Shown: one piece after another, positions 1 to 9,246 of the stretch | How the letters are laid out: each line of letters begins with the position of its first letter | Position numbering within the stretch: position 1 is the stretch's first letter | Assembly: GCA_020850455.1 (NCBI GenBank) | Contig: JADZEQ010000008.1 | Location: 62,001-126,000 of the forward strand | DNA from: Sphingomonadaceae bacterium | Lineage (GTDB): Bacteria > Pseudomonadota > Alphaproteobacteria > Sphingomonadales > Sphingomonadaceae | Length of the DNA: 64,000 nt | Direction: 5' to 3' | Program-made: the position numbers and the translations under genes | The notes under the pieces: generated by a model | What the model was told of the DNA's origin: nothing | The model's input: the letters and a program-made list of their open reading frames with translations, nothing else | Databases searched by the model: none

Positions 1-2343
1 GACAGTTTTGAAACCGCGCTGAAGCTCGCCGATGGACTGGCCTATATCGACCTTGTCGATGGGCCGGTGCCGGGGCGCGAGGCGGAGGTGGCGGCGGGTG
101 CGATGAAGGGGACGGGGCTGCCCGCCAACCGGATCATATTCAGTGAGAAGTTCGCCTGCCCCGTATCGGGCTTTACCATAGCCGAAATCGAACCGCGTCT
201 GTTCAGCTTTAACGCACCGCAAGGGGCGTGCCCGGCATGCGATGGTCTGGGCGAACGGCTGGAGTTTGACGCCGACCTCATCGTCCCCAACACCGCTCTG
301 TCGATCAAACAGGGCGCGGTGGTGCCATGGGCCAAATCCAACCCGCCCAGCCCCTATTATATGCAGGTGCTGGCCAGCATTGCCCGCGCATATGATTTTG
401 CGCTCGACACGCCGTGGCAGGATTTGTCGGCGGAAATACAGGACATCATCCTCCACGGTACGCGCGGCGATGTGGTCACCCTCACCTTTCAGGATGGGCG
501 CAAAAGTTACAGCGTGGCCAAGCCGTTTGAGGGGGTGGTTGGCAATTTGAACCGCCGCTTTGCCCAGACCGAAAGCGCCTGGATGCGTGAGGAATTGGGC
601 AAATATCAGCAACCCCACCCCTGCGATAATTGCATGGGCGCGCGTCTCAAGCCCGAAGCGCTGGCGGTAAAATTGGCGGGGGAGGATATTTCAAAATCGG
701 CGCGGCGCAGTGTCCATGATGCGCTGATGTGGTTCCGCGCGCTGGCAGAGGGCGACGCATTGGGCGCGCAGCAGCGGCAGATTGCTGCCCCTATCCTCAA
801 GGAAATTATCGAACGGCTCGGCTTCCTCGACAATGTCGGGCTCGACTATCTCAACCTCGACCGTGCGTCGGGCACTTTGTCGGGCGGTGAATCACAGCGT
901 ATCCGGCTTGCCAGCCAAATCGGGTCGGGGCTGTCGGGGGTGCTCTATGTGCTCGACGAGCCGTCGATCGGCCTCCACCAACGTGACAATGACCGTTTGC
1001 TCGCGACGCTGCGGCGGCTGCGCGATCTGGGCAATAGCGTCATCGTCGTCGAACATGATGAGGATTCGATCCGCGCTGCCGATTTTGTGGTCGATATGGG
1101 GCCGGGCGCGGGCGTCCATGGCGGGCAGATCGTGGCAGCGGGCACGCTCAGCGAAGTGCTGGCGGCCACCAACAGCCTGACCGCCGATTATCTGACCGGG
1201 CGGCGCAAAATCCCGGTGCCTGACGAACGACGTGTGGCGGCCAAGGGCGACGGGACGCAGATCCGCACCCGCGCCAAGCCCGCCAAGGCGCCGACCAAGA
1301 AACAACTGCAATTGCTGGCACTGCAAGGCAAATTCATTGAGCTAAAGGGCGCGCGCGCCAATAATTTGCGCAATGTCGACCTCAGCATCCCCATCGGCAC
1401 CTTCACCTGCATCACCGGCGTTTCGGGTTCGGGCAAGTCGAGCCTGATTATCGACACCTTGCAGACCGCGGCATCGCGCGCATTGAATGGCGCGCGCGTG
1501 GTTGCGGGGCCGCATGATGCACTGCACGGGCTGGAACATTTCGACAAGGTCATCGACATTGACCAATCGCCGATTGGCCGCACCCCACGGTCGAACCCGG
1601 CAACCTATACCGGTGCCTTTACCACCATCCGCGACTGGTTTGCCGGCCTGCCCGAAGCGGCGGCGCGCGGTTACAAGCCCGGGCGTTTTTCATTCAACGT
1701 CAAGGGTGGACGGTGTGAGGCCTGTCAGGGCGATGGCCTGATTAAAATCGAAATGCACTTCCTGCCCGACGTCTATGTCACCTGCGAACAATGCGGCGGC
1801 CAACGCTATAACCGCGAAACGTTGGAGGTGAAGTTCAAGGGCAAGTCGATTGCCGATGTGCTCGACATGACGGTCGAAGATGCGACGGTTTTTTTCAAGG
1901 CCGTCCCCGCCATCCGCGACAAAATGGCAATGTTGGAGGAGGTGGGTCTGGGCTACCTCAAGGTCGGGCAACAGGCGACCACCCTGTCGGGGGGGGAGGC
2001 GCAGCGGGTCAAATTATCCAAGGAATTGTCGCGCCGCGCGACGGGCAATACGCTCTATATCCTCGACGAACCGACGACCGGCCTCCATTTCGAGGATGTG
2101 CGCAAATTGCTCGACGTCCTTCACGCGCTGGTCGAACAGGGCAATAGCGTCGTCGTCATCGAACATAATCTCGACGTCATCAAAACCGCCGACTGGATCG
2201 TTGATCTGGGGCCAGAGGGCGGGGTGAAGGGCGGTGAAATTGTTGCAGCCGGAACGCCCGAGGAAGTGGCCGAAAACCCGCGCAGTTTTACCGGCCAATA
2301 TCTGAAACCTTTGCTCGACAAGGCCCGGAATCAGACGGCATAG
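1..2343 (+). CDS. uvrA: Excinuclease ABC subunit A, 3' part (5' end outside window)
   Basis: The reading frame is open from base 1 and gives 780 codons; full UvrA is about 950 residues, so roughly the first fifth lies upstream. UvrA is the damage-recognition ATPase of nucleotide excision repair and loads UvrB. Visible are the first ABC signature (LSGGESQR, near base 880) with its Walker B ([10 protein letters not shown]), the second Walker A (GVSGSGKSS, near 1420), the C-terminal zinc module (CEAC...CEQC, 1712-1798), the second signature (LSGGEAQR, near 1985) and Walker B ([10 protein letters not shown]). All these motifs are intact. It ends 14 bp before a convergent gene. Confidence 0.97.
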   Translation, partial: DSFETALKLADGLAYIDLVDGPVPGREAEVAAGAMKGTGLPANRIIFSEKFACPVSGFTIAEIEPRLFSFNAPQGACPACDGLGERLEFDADLIVPNTALSIKQGAVVPWAKSNPPSPYYMQVLASIARAYDFALDTPWQDLSAEIQDIILHGTRGDVVTLTFQDGRKSYSVAKPFEGVVGNLNRRFAQTESAWMREELGKYQQPHPCDNCMGARLKPEALAVKLAGEDISKSARRSVHDALMWFRALAEGDALGAQQRQIAAPILKEIIERLGFLDNVGLDYLNLDRASGTLSGGESQRIRLASQIGSGLSGVLYVLDEPSIGLHQRDNDRLLATLRRLRDLGNSVIVVEHDEDSIRAADFVVDMGPGAGVHGGQIVAAGTLSEVLAATNSLTADYLTGRRKIPVPDERRVAAKGDGTQIRTRAKPAKAPTKKQLQLLALQGKFIELKGARANNLRNVDLSIPIGTFTCITGVSGSGKSSLIIDTLQTAASRALNGARVVAGPHDALHGLEHFDKVIDIDQSPIGRTPRSNPATYTGAFTTIRDWFAGLPEAAARGYKPGRFSFNVKGGRCEACQGDGLIKIEMHFLPDVYVTCEQCGGQRYNRETLEVKFKGKSIADVLDMTVEDATVFFKAVPAIRDKMAMLEEVGLGYLKVGQQATTLSGGEAQRVKLSKELSRRATGNTLYILDEPTTGLHFEDVRKLLDVLHALVEQGNSVVVIEHNLDVIKTADWIVDLGPEGGVKGGEIVAAGTPEEVAENPRSFTGQYLKPLLDKARNQTA

Positions 2344-2357
2344 CCCGGGCATTCCCC

Positions 2358-3428
2358 TTATTCAGGCGGTTCGCCCGGCTGCCATGGCGCAGCATCGGCA
2401 AAGCGGATGGCGGGGGCAATATGGTGCCCCCCGTCCGACTGCACCCACAGGCCGCGCGCGGTGACATGGTCGCTGGCCAGCGCCTCGGCAAAATCGCGCA
2501 CCGGGGCAAAGGCGACATCGCGCGATGCAAACCAGTCTTCCCATTCGGCGCGGCTTTTTTGCCCGAATATGCCGCGTAAATAGGCGATCAACTCCCCCTG
2601 CTCCCCCGCCGGACGGGCAGCATGGGGGATGAGGTCGGCGCGCCCCAAAGCCGTCAACAGATTTTCGGCAAACTTCATCTCCCGCCCGCCGAGGACGACA
2701 TGCTGGCCATCTTTGGTCGCGTATATCTGATAAAAGGCCGCGCCGCCCAACGAACGTTGGTGGCCGGATACCGGGGCTGCCCCGCCCGCGATGGCATCGC
2801 CCGCCGTATGCGCGCACCACGGCAAGAGGCTGTCGAACATGGCAATGTCGATGGCATCGCCCTGCCCCGTCCGTTCGCGGGCGAACAATGCCATCAGCAC
2901 CGCCGACAGCGCGGTCAGCCCCGCTGCCATATCGCTCGCCGCAACGCCGGGCACCACCGGCACCCCATCGGCACCGTCATTGACCGCCAGAAACCCAGCC
3001 ATCGCCTGCACCGTCAAATCATGCGCCGGATGGTGGGCGAGCGGCCCATGCTGCCCAAAGGCGGAGATGGAACAATATATGATGCGCGGGTTGCGCGCCC
3101 GCACCGCATCGACGCCAAAGCCCAAACGCGCCATGACGCCGGGGCGGAACCCCTCCAAGAAAATATCGGCGGTATCGATGCGTGCCCAAAGCGCATCGCG
3201 CCCCGCCGATTCCTTCAGGTTCAATCGCAGCGATGTCTTGCCTCGGTTGAGGTTGCGGAACCAGACGCTATGCCCGCCCTCAAACGGGGCTTCGCCGCGC
3301 GCCGGATCGCCAGCGGGCGGTTCAATCTTCGTTACCTCTGCCCCTTGGTCGGCGAGCATCACTCCAAGCATCGGCCCCGGCAGAAATTGCGTGAGGTCGA
3401 GGACTTTTATCCCGCTAAGCTTGCCCAT
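2358..3428 (-). CDS. CaiB/BaiF family CoA-transferase (class III)
   Basis: A 356-residue protein of the class III CoA-transferase family, which moves CoA between carboxylic acids or racemises 2-methylacyl-CoA esters. The N-terminus (GIKVLDLTQFLPGP, then AEVTKIEPP) and the 'LNRGKTSLRLNLK' strand are typical. Asp137, in 'HDLTVQAM', sits where the family carries its catalytic aspartate. The ATG at 3428 was chosen over one 63 bp upstream because it leaves a 4-bp gap after the phosphatase stop and matches the usual family start. It is probably cotranscribed with the phosphatase gene. The acyl substrate cannot be told from sequence. Confidence 0.88.
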   Translation of the reverse strand: MGKLSGIKVLDLTQFLPGPMLGVMLADQGAEVTKIEPPAGDPARGEAPFEGGHSVWFRNLNRGKTSLRLNLKESAGRDALWARIDTADIFLEGFRPGVMARLGFGVDAVRARNPRIIYCSISAFGQHGPLAHHPAHDLTVQAMAGFLAVNDGADGVPVVPGVAASDMAAGLTALSAVLMALFARERTGQGDAIDIAMFDSLLPWCAHTAGDAIAGGAAPVSGHQRSLGGAAFYQIYATKDGQHVVLGGREMKFAENLLTALGRADLIPHAARPAGEQGELIAYLRGIFGQKSRAEWEDWFASRDVAFAPVRDFAEALASDHVTARGLWVQSDGGHHIAPAIRFADAAPWQPGEPPE

Positions 3429-3432
3429 AACG

Positions 3433-5148
3433 TCAGCGGGTCGGGCAACTGCTGGACGGGCCGGAAAGGAGGTCGAGGCAATGGCCGTCAAAACGCGCGG
3501 GGTCGATATTCAGCCCAATCAGCCCGGCAAGCGTCGGGGCCAAATCGGCGACGCGCACCGCATTGGGTTGTTCAAAGCCCGCCATGTCGCGCCGCCAGAA
3601 CAGCAAGGGCACCCGCCGGTCATAATCCCACACCGAACCGTGGGTCGCGACATAGCCATTGCCGGGATGGGCAATCGGGGTGATACGCGGCTTCAGCACT
3701 ACCAGAAAATCCCCCGAACGACCGGGGTAATAGGATGCGCGCAGCCGTTCGGCGATCGTCCACAATTCGGGGCTGCGCGTCGAAATCGGCACTGCGGCGA
3801 CTTCGGCAGCGGTCATCACCGTTTCGACCTGTGGATTGGCGCGCAATATGCGCATCACCGCTGCCTCCACCCGTGCCCGATCCGCCGCGCTCAACCCGCG
3901 TGCATAATAATAATCACCAAAGGGACCATCGGAATAGAGCAAGGGGCCGGAAAAAGCCTGCATGCCCAATTCCGCCTTTATCTGATCGGACAGGCTGTCG
4001 GCGTCTAACCCCGGCGCGACGCGTGCCGCCTCCCCAATCGCATTTTCGCGGTTGCGTTCGGGCAAGTCATGCCCGCCATGGTCGGCGGTCAGGGCAACCG
4101 CATAATCAATGCCGGTTGCATCCATGCGCGCGAAAAAATCCCCCAATTCGCGGTCGAGCGCCGCCATTTGCAAGCACATTTCCACCCCGCCGGGGCCATA
4201 GCCATGGCCGACATAATCGGTCGCCGACAGCCCGAGGATGAGGAGGTCGGTGCCCGCCCCCTGCCCCAGATGATATTGTGCCTGCATGGCCGCCCCAACC
4301 GCAAGCACGCTGGCATCCGCCTCTGGACTGGCCATAAAGCCACGGAAATTGCCAGCCTCACGCCCTAAATGGCCGGCGCCCACGCTCTTACCATCGCCGA
4401 TATCTACCGCATGGTTGAGCGCGGCACATTGGGCCGGCACCTCCAGATCCGGGCGGGCAGTATTAATATTGGCGGCAACCGCGCTCGACAGGCGGGCAAC
4501 AAATTCGGACGGCGTGCGCCCCGGCAGGCTGGCGAGGCCGGTGGGGGCCAGCCACCACATTTCATCGGCATGGTGGCCGCCCATCATAATCGCCGCGCGG
4601 TCCTTACCCGCGATGGATATGACGCGCGATGCGCCATTGGCATCCTTCATATAGTCGCCCAGCGTCGGCATCATCAAATTGGCAGTCGTCGTCTGATATT
4701 GGCCACTACGCGATGATGTCCCCGCAATCGTCGGATCCTCGGAACAATAAACGCGCCGGTCATCGCGGCTGAGCGACAGGTCATACCAATTATTGGCGAT
4801 GATGCCGGTGTGCGCCGGGTAATTGCCGGTCAAAATGACGCTATGACCGGGGCAGGTTTCGGTCGCGCCATGCGCCTGATAGGCGCTGGGGAAAACGACA
4901 CCGCGCGCCAACCGGTCCAGCCCGCCGCGAAACTGGGTGCGATATTGCGCGAACAGGTCCGCAGAAAATTGATCGACCGAAATGACAATCAGCAATTTTG
5001 GCGCGGCGACGCGTTCGACCGATGCCGCAGCTACCGGGGTGGGCGCAGGGTCGTTGTTGCGTTGCTGCGCCATGGCGGGCATCGCCGCCAAGGTGGCACA
5101 CGCCGCCCAGCCCAACAGCCATTTCGTCCGCATCGCCAATTTTGCCAT
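3433..5148 (-). CDS. phoK: Secreted PhoK/SPAP-type alkaline phosphatase
   Basis: 571 residues with a signal peptide ending near 'AMAQ'. It closely resembles the Sphingomonas alkaline phosphatase PhoK/SPAP (PafA-like group), which uses a threonine instead of serine as nucleophile and zinc ions. Seen here: the first metal aspartate (VDQFSADL), nucleophile region 'GATETCPGHS' (Thr98), 'KDRAAIMMGG', 'SATDYVGH' and 'TADHGGHD'. The product should be periplasmic or secreted and release phosphate from monoesters. The ATG at 5148 follows GGAGG by 7 bases, better than the ATG at 5163. The CoA-transferase gene follows 4 bp later. No Pho box was identified. Confidence 0.92.
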   Translation of the reverse strand: MAKLAMRTKWLLGWAACATLAAMPAMAQQRNNDPAPTPVAAASVERVAAPKLLIVISVDQFSADLFAQYRTQFRGGLDRLARGVVFPSAYQAHGATETCPGHSVILTGNYPAHTGIIANNWYDLSLSRDDRRVYCSEDPTIAGTSSRSGQYQTTTANLMMPTLGDYMKDANGASRVISIAGKDRAAIMMGGHHADEMWWLAPTGLASLPGRTPSEFVARLSSAVAANINTARPDLEVPAQCAALNHAVDIGDGKSVGAGHLGREAGNFRGFMASPEADASVLAVGAAMQAQYHLGQGAGTDLLILGLSATDYVGHGYGPGGVEMCLQMAALDRELGDFFARMDATGIDYAVALTADHGGHDLPERNRENAIGEAARVAPGLDADSLSDQIKAELGMQAFSGPLLYSDGPFGDYYYARGLSAADRARVEAAVMRILRANPQVETVMTAAEVAAVPISTRSPELWTIAERLRASYYPGRSGDFLVVLKPRITPIAHPGNGYVATHGSVWDYDRRVPLLFWRRDMAGFEQPNAVRVADLAPTLAGLIGLNIDPARFDGHCLDLLSGPSSSCPTR

Positions 5149-5252
5149 CTCGCTGCCTCCCATTTTTCCTCATCCGCGTCATGGCATAGCGCGACGGGCG
5201 GCAAAAGGGGGCGGCGGCAAAATATAGGCAAACCGCCGCCTGCAACTGTCGA

Positions 5253-5801
5253 TTAGGCCAGCCCCGCGCGTTGCAACTCCGCATCGGCCATGGCGTCGAG
5301 CGTGGCATTCAGCCCGCGGGCCCGGGCGATCATGTCCGCCGCAAATTGGCGATAGGCGGCGGTCCGCGCCGCATCCCATTGTGGCGGATGGTCGGCGATA
5401 TCACGCAAATTGGCAATCTTGTCCGCCACTTTGATAAGGCGCGCGCCAGCCGACTTTCCGGCAACCCGCTCTACCTCCACCCGTTTGCGTTCCGCTTTGG
5501 GCAGCGTGCGGTCATCGGTCACCTCCGCCACCAAGGCCGCAACCCGTTGTCCGAAATGTTCGGCAATTTCGTCAATGGTCGTTTCCGTATCCTCCACCGT
5601 GTCGTGCAACAAGGCTGCAACCAGCACATCAATGTCGGCCACTTCGGCCATGGACAGAAATTGCGCGACGATCAGCGGATGGTTGATATAGGGGGTTGCA
5701 GCGTCATCCTTTCGCCGCTGATGACGGTGCCGTTCGGCGGCAAAACTCGCCGCCGCGACGATGCTATAGGCATCGGTCATCTTGTTTGCGTTGGGCAGCA
5801 T
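5253..5801 (-). CDS. Stand-alone HD hydrolase, MESH1/RelA-SpoT hydrolase-like
   Basis: A 182-residue protein made only of the HD domain found at the N-terminus of RelA/SpoT enzymes; there is no synthetase or regulatory domain. Metal and catalytic residues are present: 'INHPL' (His41), 'LLHDTVEDT' (His66-Asp67, Glu70-Asp71) and 'KVADKIANL' (Asp127, Asn131). Stand-alone relatives (MESH1, small alarmone hydrolases) hydrolyse (p)ppGpp or NADPH; which applies here is not decidable. The ATG at 5801 follows AGGAG by 7 bases and lies inside the 3' end of the preceding gene, so translation is probably coupled. Confidence 0.85.
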   Translation of the reverse strand: MLPNANKMTDAYSIVAAASFAAERHRHQRRKDDAATPYINHPLIVAQFLSMAEVADIDVLVAALLHDTVEDTETTIDEIAEHFGQRVAALVAEVTDDRTLPKAERKRVEVERVAGKSAGARLIKVADKIANLRDIADHPPQWDAARTAAYRQFAADMIARARGLNATLDAMADAELQRAGLA

Positions 5802-6303
5802 GCTCAATCTCCTCTTCAAGGTCGCGGATCATTTGGGTAAAGGTTTCAACCGCGAATAGGACGCGGTTGGGGTCGGCCGGAATGACACCGGATGCGATCA
5901 GTACGGCACGGACATATTCGGGCCACTTCAAACAGAGCCTGAAAACGCGATCACGGATGAAATGATGCCAACGATCGAGTTCCGTGTTCCATGGGCACGT
6001 GAACAGGTCCAATTGTGGGTTGAACAAATTTTCGCGATACCAACAGCATAGCCCATCCCAAGCGTATAGGAGGTCGAGCACCGCATAATCATTCAACCGC
6101 CCCTCATTTTCGGGTTCGGGCTTAGCGGGGTGCAGCAATGCCAGCGCGAAACGATATGCATCGCGACATTCCGATGCCAGCATCACCAAGCTGGATCGCG
6201 CCTGACGCCGCTGCAACCAGGCGAGGCGGGTGCGGGTCAGCACATCCGGGCCATAAGGCGGTGATACACTATCGTCTTGATCGATAATTTCGACATAGGT
6301 CAT
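5764..6303 (-). CDS. Unrecognised protein, 179 residues
   Basis: I do not recognise this family. The product is soluble, rich in aromatic and charged residues (clusters such as 'AWDGLCCWYREN', 'WNTELDRWHHF') and ends in an acidic-basic helix (IRDLEEEIEHAAQRK). There is no signal peptide or membrane segment. ATG 6303 was preferred; a GTG lies 12 bases upstream. Its 3' end overlaps the HD hydrolase start by 38 bp, suggesting one transcript. Immediately upstream lies the accessory segment with the IS6 transposase, so this gene marks the edge of that segment and could have lost upstream neighbours. Confidence 0.6.
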   Translation of the reverse strand: MTYVEIIDQDDSVSPPYGPDVLTRTRLAWLQRRQARSSLVMLASECRDAYRFALALLHPAKPEPENEGRLNDYAVLDLLYAWDGLCCWYRENLFNPQLDLFTCPWNTELDRWHHFIRDRVFRLCLKWPEYVRAVLIASGVIPADPNRVLFAVETFTQMIRDLEEEIEHAAQRKQDDRCL

Positions 6304-6868
6304 GTTGATCAGCACCTGTCGGGCCGATCGACGCTTGCGCCACCCATCCGATAAACCGGGCGAGCGTCAAATCGCATCGTTCGGTCATCGTTTCATGGCG
6401 CCCAAATTTTTGGGCAATTCGCCGGGGACTTTCACGCCCCCGGGCACGGGCGCATTACATCAACCCAAGGTGCAACGCAAGCGTTGCGGCGTTGCGAAAG
6501 GGCCACAAATTCCAGCTACCCTGCCGTCAATATCTGGTCGTGATCGTTGACGCTGAACAGCCGGCGTTGTGGTGGTGCTGGCCCCAGACATAGGCATTGT
6601 TACTGCGTGCCTGTTCGGCTTACCGGCGCGGCGATCTATTCGAAAAGCGGCGGCGGCTCATGGCCGATTGGGGGGCTATTGCGCCAGTGATGCCGCAATA
6701 GTCGCACCAATGTGTGACCACCACCGCAATAACCTAGCGAAGCGTTTGACGCAGCGGGAATATATGACTTGGCGTCTATATGAGCTGCGCCGGCACAAGC
6801 GCGCCGGGTGTGACGCCTTGATGTGCTCTCCTGAATTGCGACCGGTTTTTGGTAGAGTCCGGCGCAAA
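6304..6868. other. Intergenic stretch without a confident gene, left side of the IS6 region
   Basis: About 565 bases with no gene I can support. The transposase frame stays open leftwards to about 6569 but this extension does not resemble IS6 transposases. On the minus strand a 39-codon frame (6269-6388) overlaps the next gene start and has no clear ribosome binding site. I looked for a left terminal inverted repeat of an IS6 element (GGC/GGG start, about 14 bp, matching the right side) and found none, so the left end of the insertion sequence is not defined. The stretch may be decayed mobile DNA. Confidence 0.5.
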
Positions 6869-7564
6869 GTGCCCCTCGTCCGCTATTTCAACTCTTCGCC
6901 CGAGGTCATCCGCCTCGTGGTGATGATGTATGTGCGGTATCCGCTGTCGCTCAGGAATGTCGAGGACCTGCTGTTTGAGCGCGGTATCGACATTTGCCAC
7001 GAGACCGTCCGCTTCTGGTGGAACCGGTTCGGCCCGATGTTCGCCGCTGATATCCGTCGGCAACGTGTATCCCGTATGCGTGGGTTCAAGCACTGGAACT
7101 GGCATCTCGACGAGATGTACGTGAAGATCGGTGGGGAGATGCACTACCTGTGGCGAGCAGTCGACCAGGAAGGCGAGATCCTCGAGAGCTACGTCACCAA
7201 GACCCGCGATAAGAAAGCAGCCCTCACCTTCATCAAAAAGGCACTGAAGCGCCATGGCTGTGTGAAAACCATCACCACCGACGGCCTGCGCTCTTATGGC
7301 GCAGCAATGGACGAATTGGGCAATCGGGAGAAGCGGGAGATTGGCCGCTGGGCCAATAACAGGGTGGAGAACAGTCACCTGCCTTTCCGGCGAAGAGAGC
7401 GAGCGATGCTGAGATTCCGACAGATGAAGTCGCTACAAAAGTTCGCCTCAGTTCACGCCTCGTTCCACAACCATTTCGCATCAGACCGCCACCTCGTCGA
7501 TCGGCAAACCTATAAGCTCCAACGCTCAGCTGCCCTGGCTCAGTGGCAGTCCCTTGCCGCCTGA
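6869..7564 (+). CDS. IS6-family transposase
   Basis: 231 residues from a GTG at 6869, the usual IS6 transposase size; the frame is open further upstream, so the exact start is uncertain (ATG 6821 is possible). Family hallmarks are present: 'YPLSLRNVEDLL' and 'HETVRFWWNRFGP' in the helix-turn-helix part, then the DDE residues 'WHLDEMYVKI' (Asp81), 'ITTDGLRSYG' (Asp138) and 'NNRVENSH' (Glu167), and the 'FRRRERAMLRFR' tail. The catalytic core looks intact. IS6 elements move by replicative cointegration and often flank accessory genes as directly repeated copies. No second copy is in the window, and the ends of this element could not be placed. Confidence 0.9.
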   Translation: MPLVRYFNSSPEVIRLVVMMYVRYPLSLRNVEDLLFERGIDICHETVRFWWNRFGPMFAADIRRQRVSRMRGFKHWNWHLDEMYVKIGGEMHYLWRAVDQEGEILESYVTKTRDKKAALTFIKKALKRHGCVKTITTDGLRSYGAAMDELGNREKREIGRWANNRVENSHLPFRRRERAMLRFRQMKSLQKFASVHASFHNHFASDRHLVDRQTYKLQRSAALAQWQSLAA

Positions 7565-7614
7565 GCCATTCGCTCCCCAGCCCTAGCCGCGCCGAACGGA
7601 GACATGGCGCCATT

Positions 7615-7637
7615 GGTCTGACAGCACCCGTCAGACC
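7615..7637. repeat. Hairpin after the transposase gene
   Basis: An 8-bp perfect inverted repeat, GGTCTGAC and GTCAGACC, is separated by 7 bases and starts 51 bp after the transposase stop. It has no following T run, so it is not a standard terminator. It may be part of the right end of the insertion sequence. Confidence 0.4.
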
Positions 7638-7726
7638 GGTCGCTTCGATCAGCCAATAGGCGGATTGCCGTGGTTGTAGCCAAAAGCATCCAGAAAAAAA
7701 GCGGTCCGGCGACTAGGCTCGGTCTA

Positions 7727-7743
7727 GTGCATTTGCTCTGACA
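7727..7743. repeat. Left copy of an exact 17-bp inverted repeat
   Basis: GTGCATTTGCTCTGACA lies 7 bp beyond the end of the AraC-type gene. Its exact reverse complement is at 11595-11611, near the end of the MFS gene, so the pair brackets the AraC-CMD-BKACE-MFS cassette. The core GCATTTGCT also occurs in the AraC/CMD promoter region. It could be a transposon end or a regulator site. Confidence 0.6.
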
Positions 7744-7750
7744 ATATTCC

Positions 7751-8764
7751 TCAACGCCTTTGCTGACGCCGCCAAAGCTGGGGCGGCACACCATGGCGGC
7801 TGCGAAACCACGCTGTAAATGCCGCCGAACTGGCGAAACCCAGCAGTTCGGCGATTTCCACGTTGCTGCGGCGGCTGCCGGCGAGCTGGCCACGCGCTAG
7901 GTCACTGCGCACCTCGTCGAGGAGGGCGTGAAAGGTGGCACCTTCCTCCGCCAACCGGCGCTCGAGGGTGCGACGTGACAGGCCGAGACGATCCGCAGCC
8001 AGAGACGCTGTGCAGCGCCGACCGGCGAGCATAGCGCGCAGCAAACGGCGGACCCGCTCGACCATTGGCAGATCGGCCAAACCCGGCAGTGTCGCGCGCA
8101 ATTGCGCGGCATATGGCCGCAACGCCGTTTCGGCGAGCTGGTTTGGTCGGTCCAGGTCGCTGCGGCTGAGCAGGATACCGCTGAAATCCTCCGCATAGCG
8201 AACGGGCGCGTTAAACACCCGCTCGAACCGCCCGGCGCGGACAGGGCGCGGGCGTTCAAGATGAATGGCCAGCGCCGCCCACCCCGAGCCCAGCAATTGC
8301 TGCAGGATACGGTGGAGCATAGCCACGGCAACGTCAGTTGCCTGAACCCGTGGCCCTTCACCGGCCAATATACAGGACAGGATCGCCAGGTCGTCCTGCT
8401 CGGCGAGGTCGATGGTCAGTGCTTCATTGTGCAGCGGCAGATAGGCTGTGAAAATGCTCAGCGCGCTGCGAATATCCGGTTCGTCGCGCGCCAGCAGAGT
8501 GACCGGACCCAGGTTGGAAATGCCACGCAGTTCGGCCAGACTCAGTCCAAAATCTTCAATTCCGGCCCATTCTGCCGCCTGTTCGAAGGCCCTGTTCACG
8601 GCACCGGTCGGTAACCGCCGGTCGGGTTCCCGTTCCGCATCACCCGGCAACCCACAACCACGCAGGATCGCCGGACCATCAAGCCCGAAGCTGCGCGCCA
8701 AGGCACCAAAGCCCGTCAACGCTGCGGCGCGAACGGTGGGTGCTTGGCGGGGCAGTTGACGCAT
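7751..8764 (-). CDS. AraC-family transcriptional regulator
   Basis: 337 residues. The N-terminal two thirds match the 'AraC arabinose-binding domain type 2' architecture seen in OruR/ArgR-like regulators (GLSLAELRGISNLGPVTLL, then the helical ligand domain). The C-terminal ~100 residues carry the two helix-turn-helix motifs (ASLAADRLGLSRRTLERRL; VEIAELLGFASSAAFTAWFRSRHG). It is transcribed divergently from the CMD-BKACE-MFS genes across an 83-bp gap and is very likely their ligand-responsive activator. The ligand is unknown. Codon choice looks less 'host-like' than flanking housekeeping genes. Confidence 0.88.
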   Translation of the reverse strand: MRQLPRQAPTVRAAALTGFGALARSFGLDGPAILRGCGLPGDAEREPDRRLPTGAVNRAFEQAAEWAGIEDFGLSLAELRGISNLGPVTLLARDEPDIRSALSIFTAYLPLHNEALTIDLAEQDDLAILSCILAGEGPRVQATDVAVAMLHRILQQLLGSGWAALAIHLERPRPVRAGRFERVFNAPVRYAEDFSGILLSRSDLDRPNQLAETALRPYAAQLRATLPGLADLPMVERVRRLLRAMLAGRRCTASLAADRLGLSRRTLERRLAEEGATFHALLDEVRSDLARGQLAGSRRSNVEIAELLGFASSAAFTAWFRSRHGVPPQLWRRQQRR

Positions 8765-8797
8765 TTACAATATTTATTGGCGCATTTGCTATATAAT
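8759..8797. promoter_or_regulatory. Putative AraC half-sites and -10 box in the divergent promoter
   Basis: Two 15-bp direct repeats, ACGCATTTACAATAT (8759-8773) and GCGCATTTGCTATAT (8780-8794), match at 12 of 15 positions and start 21 bp apart, two helical turns, the usual spacing of AraC-family half-sites. The first overlaps the regulator's own start codon. The second overlaps a TATAAT (8792-8797) that reads toward the CMD gene. No good -35 box is present, which fits an activator-dependent promoter. Confidence 0.5.
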
Positions 8798-8847
8798 GTC
8801 GAGTCCATTGGAGCATATTCGACAGCAAGTGAGAGGGGGTATCCGCC

Positions 8848-9243
8848 GTGCAGTCAGCCACACCCATCAGCGATGCCGTGCGCAAAAGGGGCCAATGGAA
8901 CCAGGCCTGGGATCAGGCTGCCGCCTTTGACGCGGAATGGATGGAGAAGTTCATCGACATGGGGACCCATTCGGTCCGCAAAGGAATCATTGATCCCAAG
9001 ACATATGAACTGATCGCGATTGCGGTCGATGCCAGCTGCACTCACATGTATTCGCCTGGCGTCGCGCGGCACATTGGCAAGGCGCTCGATCTGGGGGCGA
9101 CCCCAGAGGAGATTATGGCTGTGCTGCAACTGGTTGCCGTTCTCGGTATCCACTCGGTCGCACTCGGCACCCCGCATCTGGTCGATGCAATGAACGCTCG
9201 GGGCATATCTGTTCCCGCCATTATCCCGTCCAAGGAGGACTGA
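8848..9243 (+). CDS. Carboxymuconolactone decarboxylase (CMD/AhpD)-like protein
   Basis: 131 residues from a GTG that follows AGAGGGGG. The family contains gamma-carboxymuconolactone decarboxylases and AhpD-type peroxidase partners. The conserved helix pair is visible: 'KTYELIAIAVDASCTHMYSPGVARHIGKALDLGATPEEI', with Cys and His in place but without the CxxC pair of AhpD. So a redox role like AhpD is unlikely, and an enzyme of ring-cleavage product or keto-acid metabolism is more plausible. It lies 3 bp upstream of the BKACE gene and must be cotranslated with it. The true substrate is unknown. Confidence 0.75.
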   Translation: MQSATPISDAVRKRGQWNQAWDQAAAFDAEWMEKFIDMGTHSVRKGIIDPKTYELIAIAVDASCTHMYSPGVARHIGKALDLGATPEEIMAVLQLVAVLGIHSVALGTPHLVDAMNARGISVPAIIPSKED

Positions 9244-9246
9244 ACC

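Noticed and set aside
6269-6388. A 39-codon frame on the minus strand next to the unknown gene
   Set aside because: It has no clear ribosome binding site and overlaps the start of the next gene in another frame.
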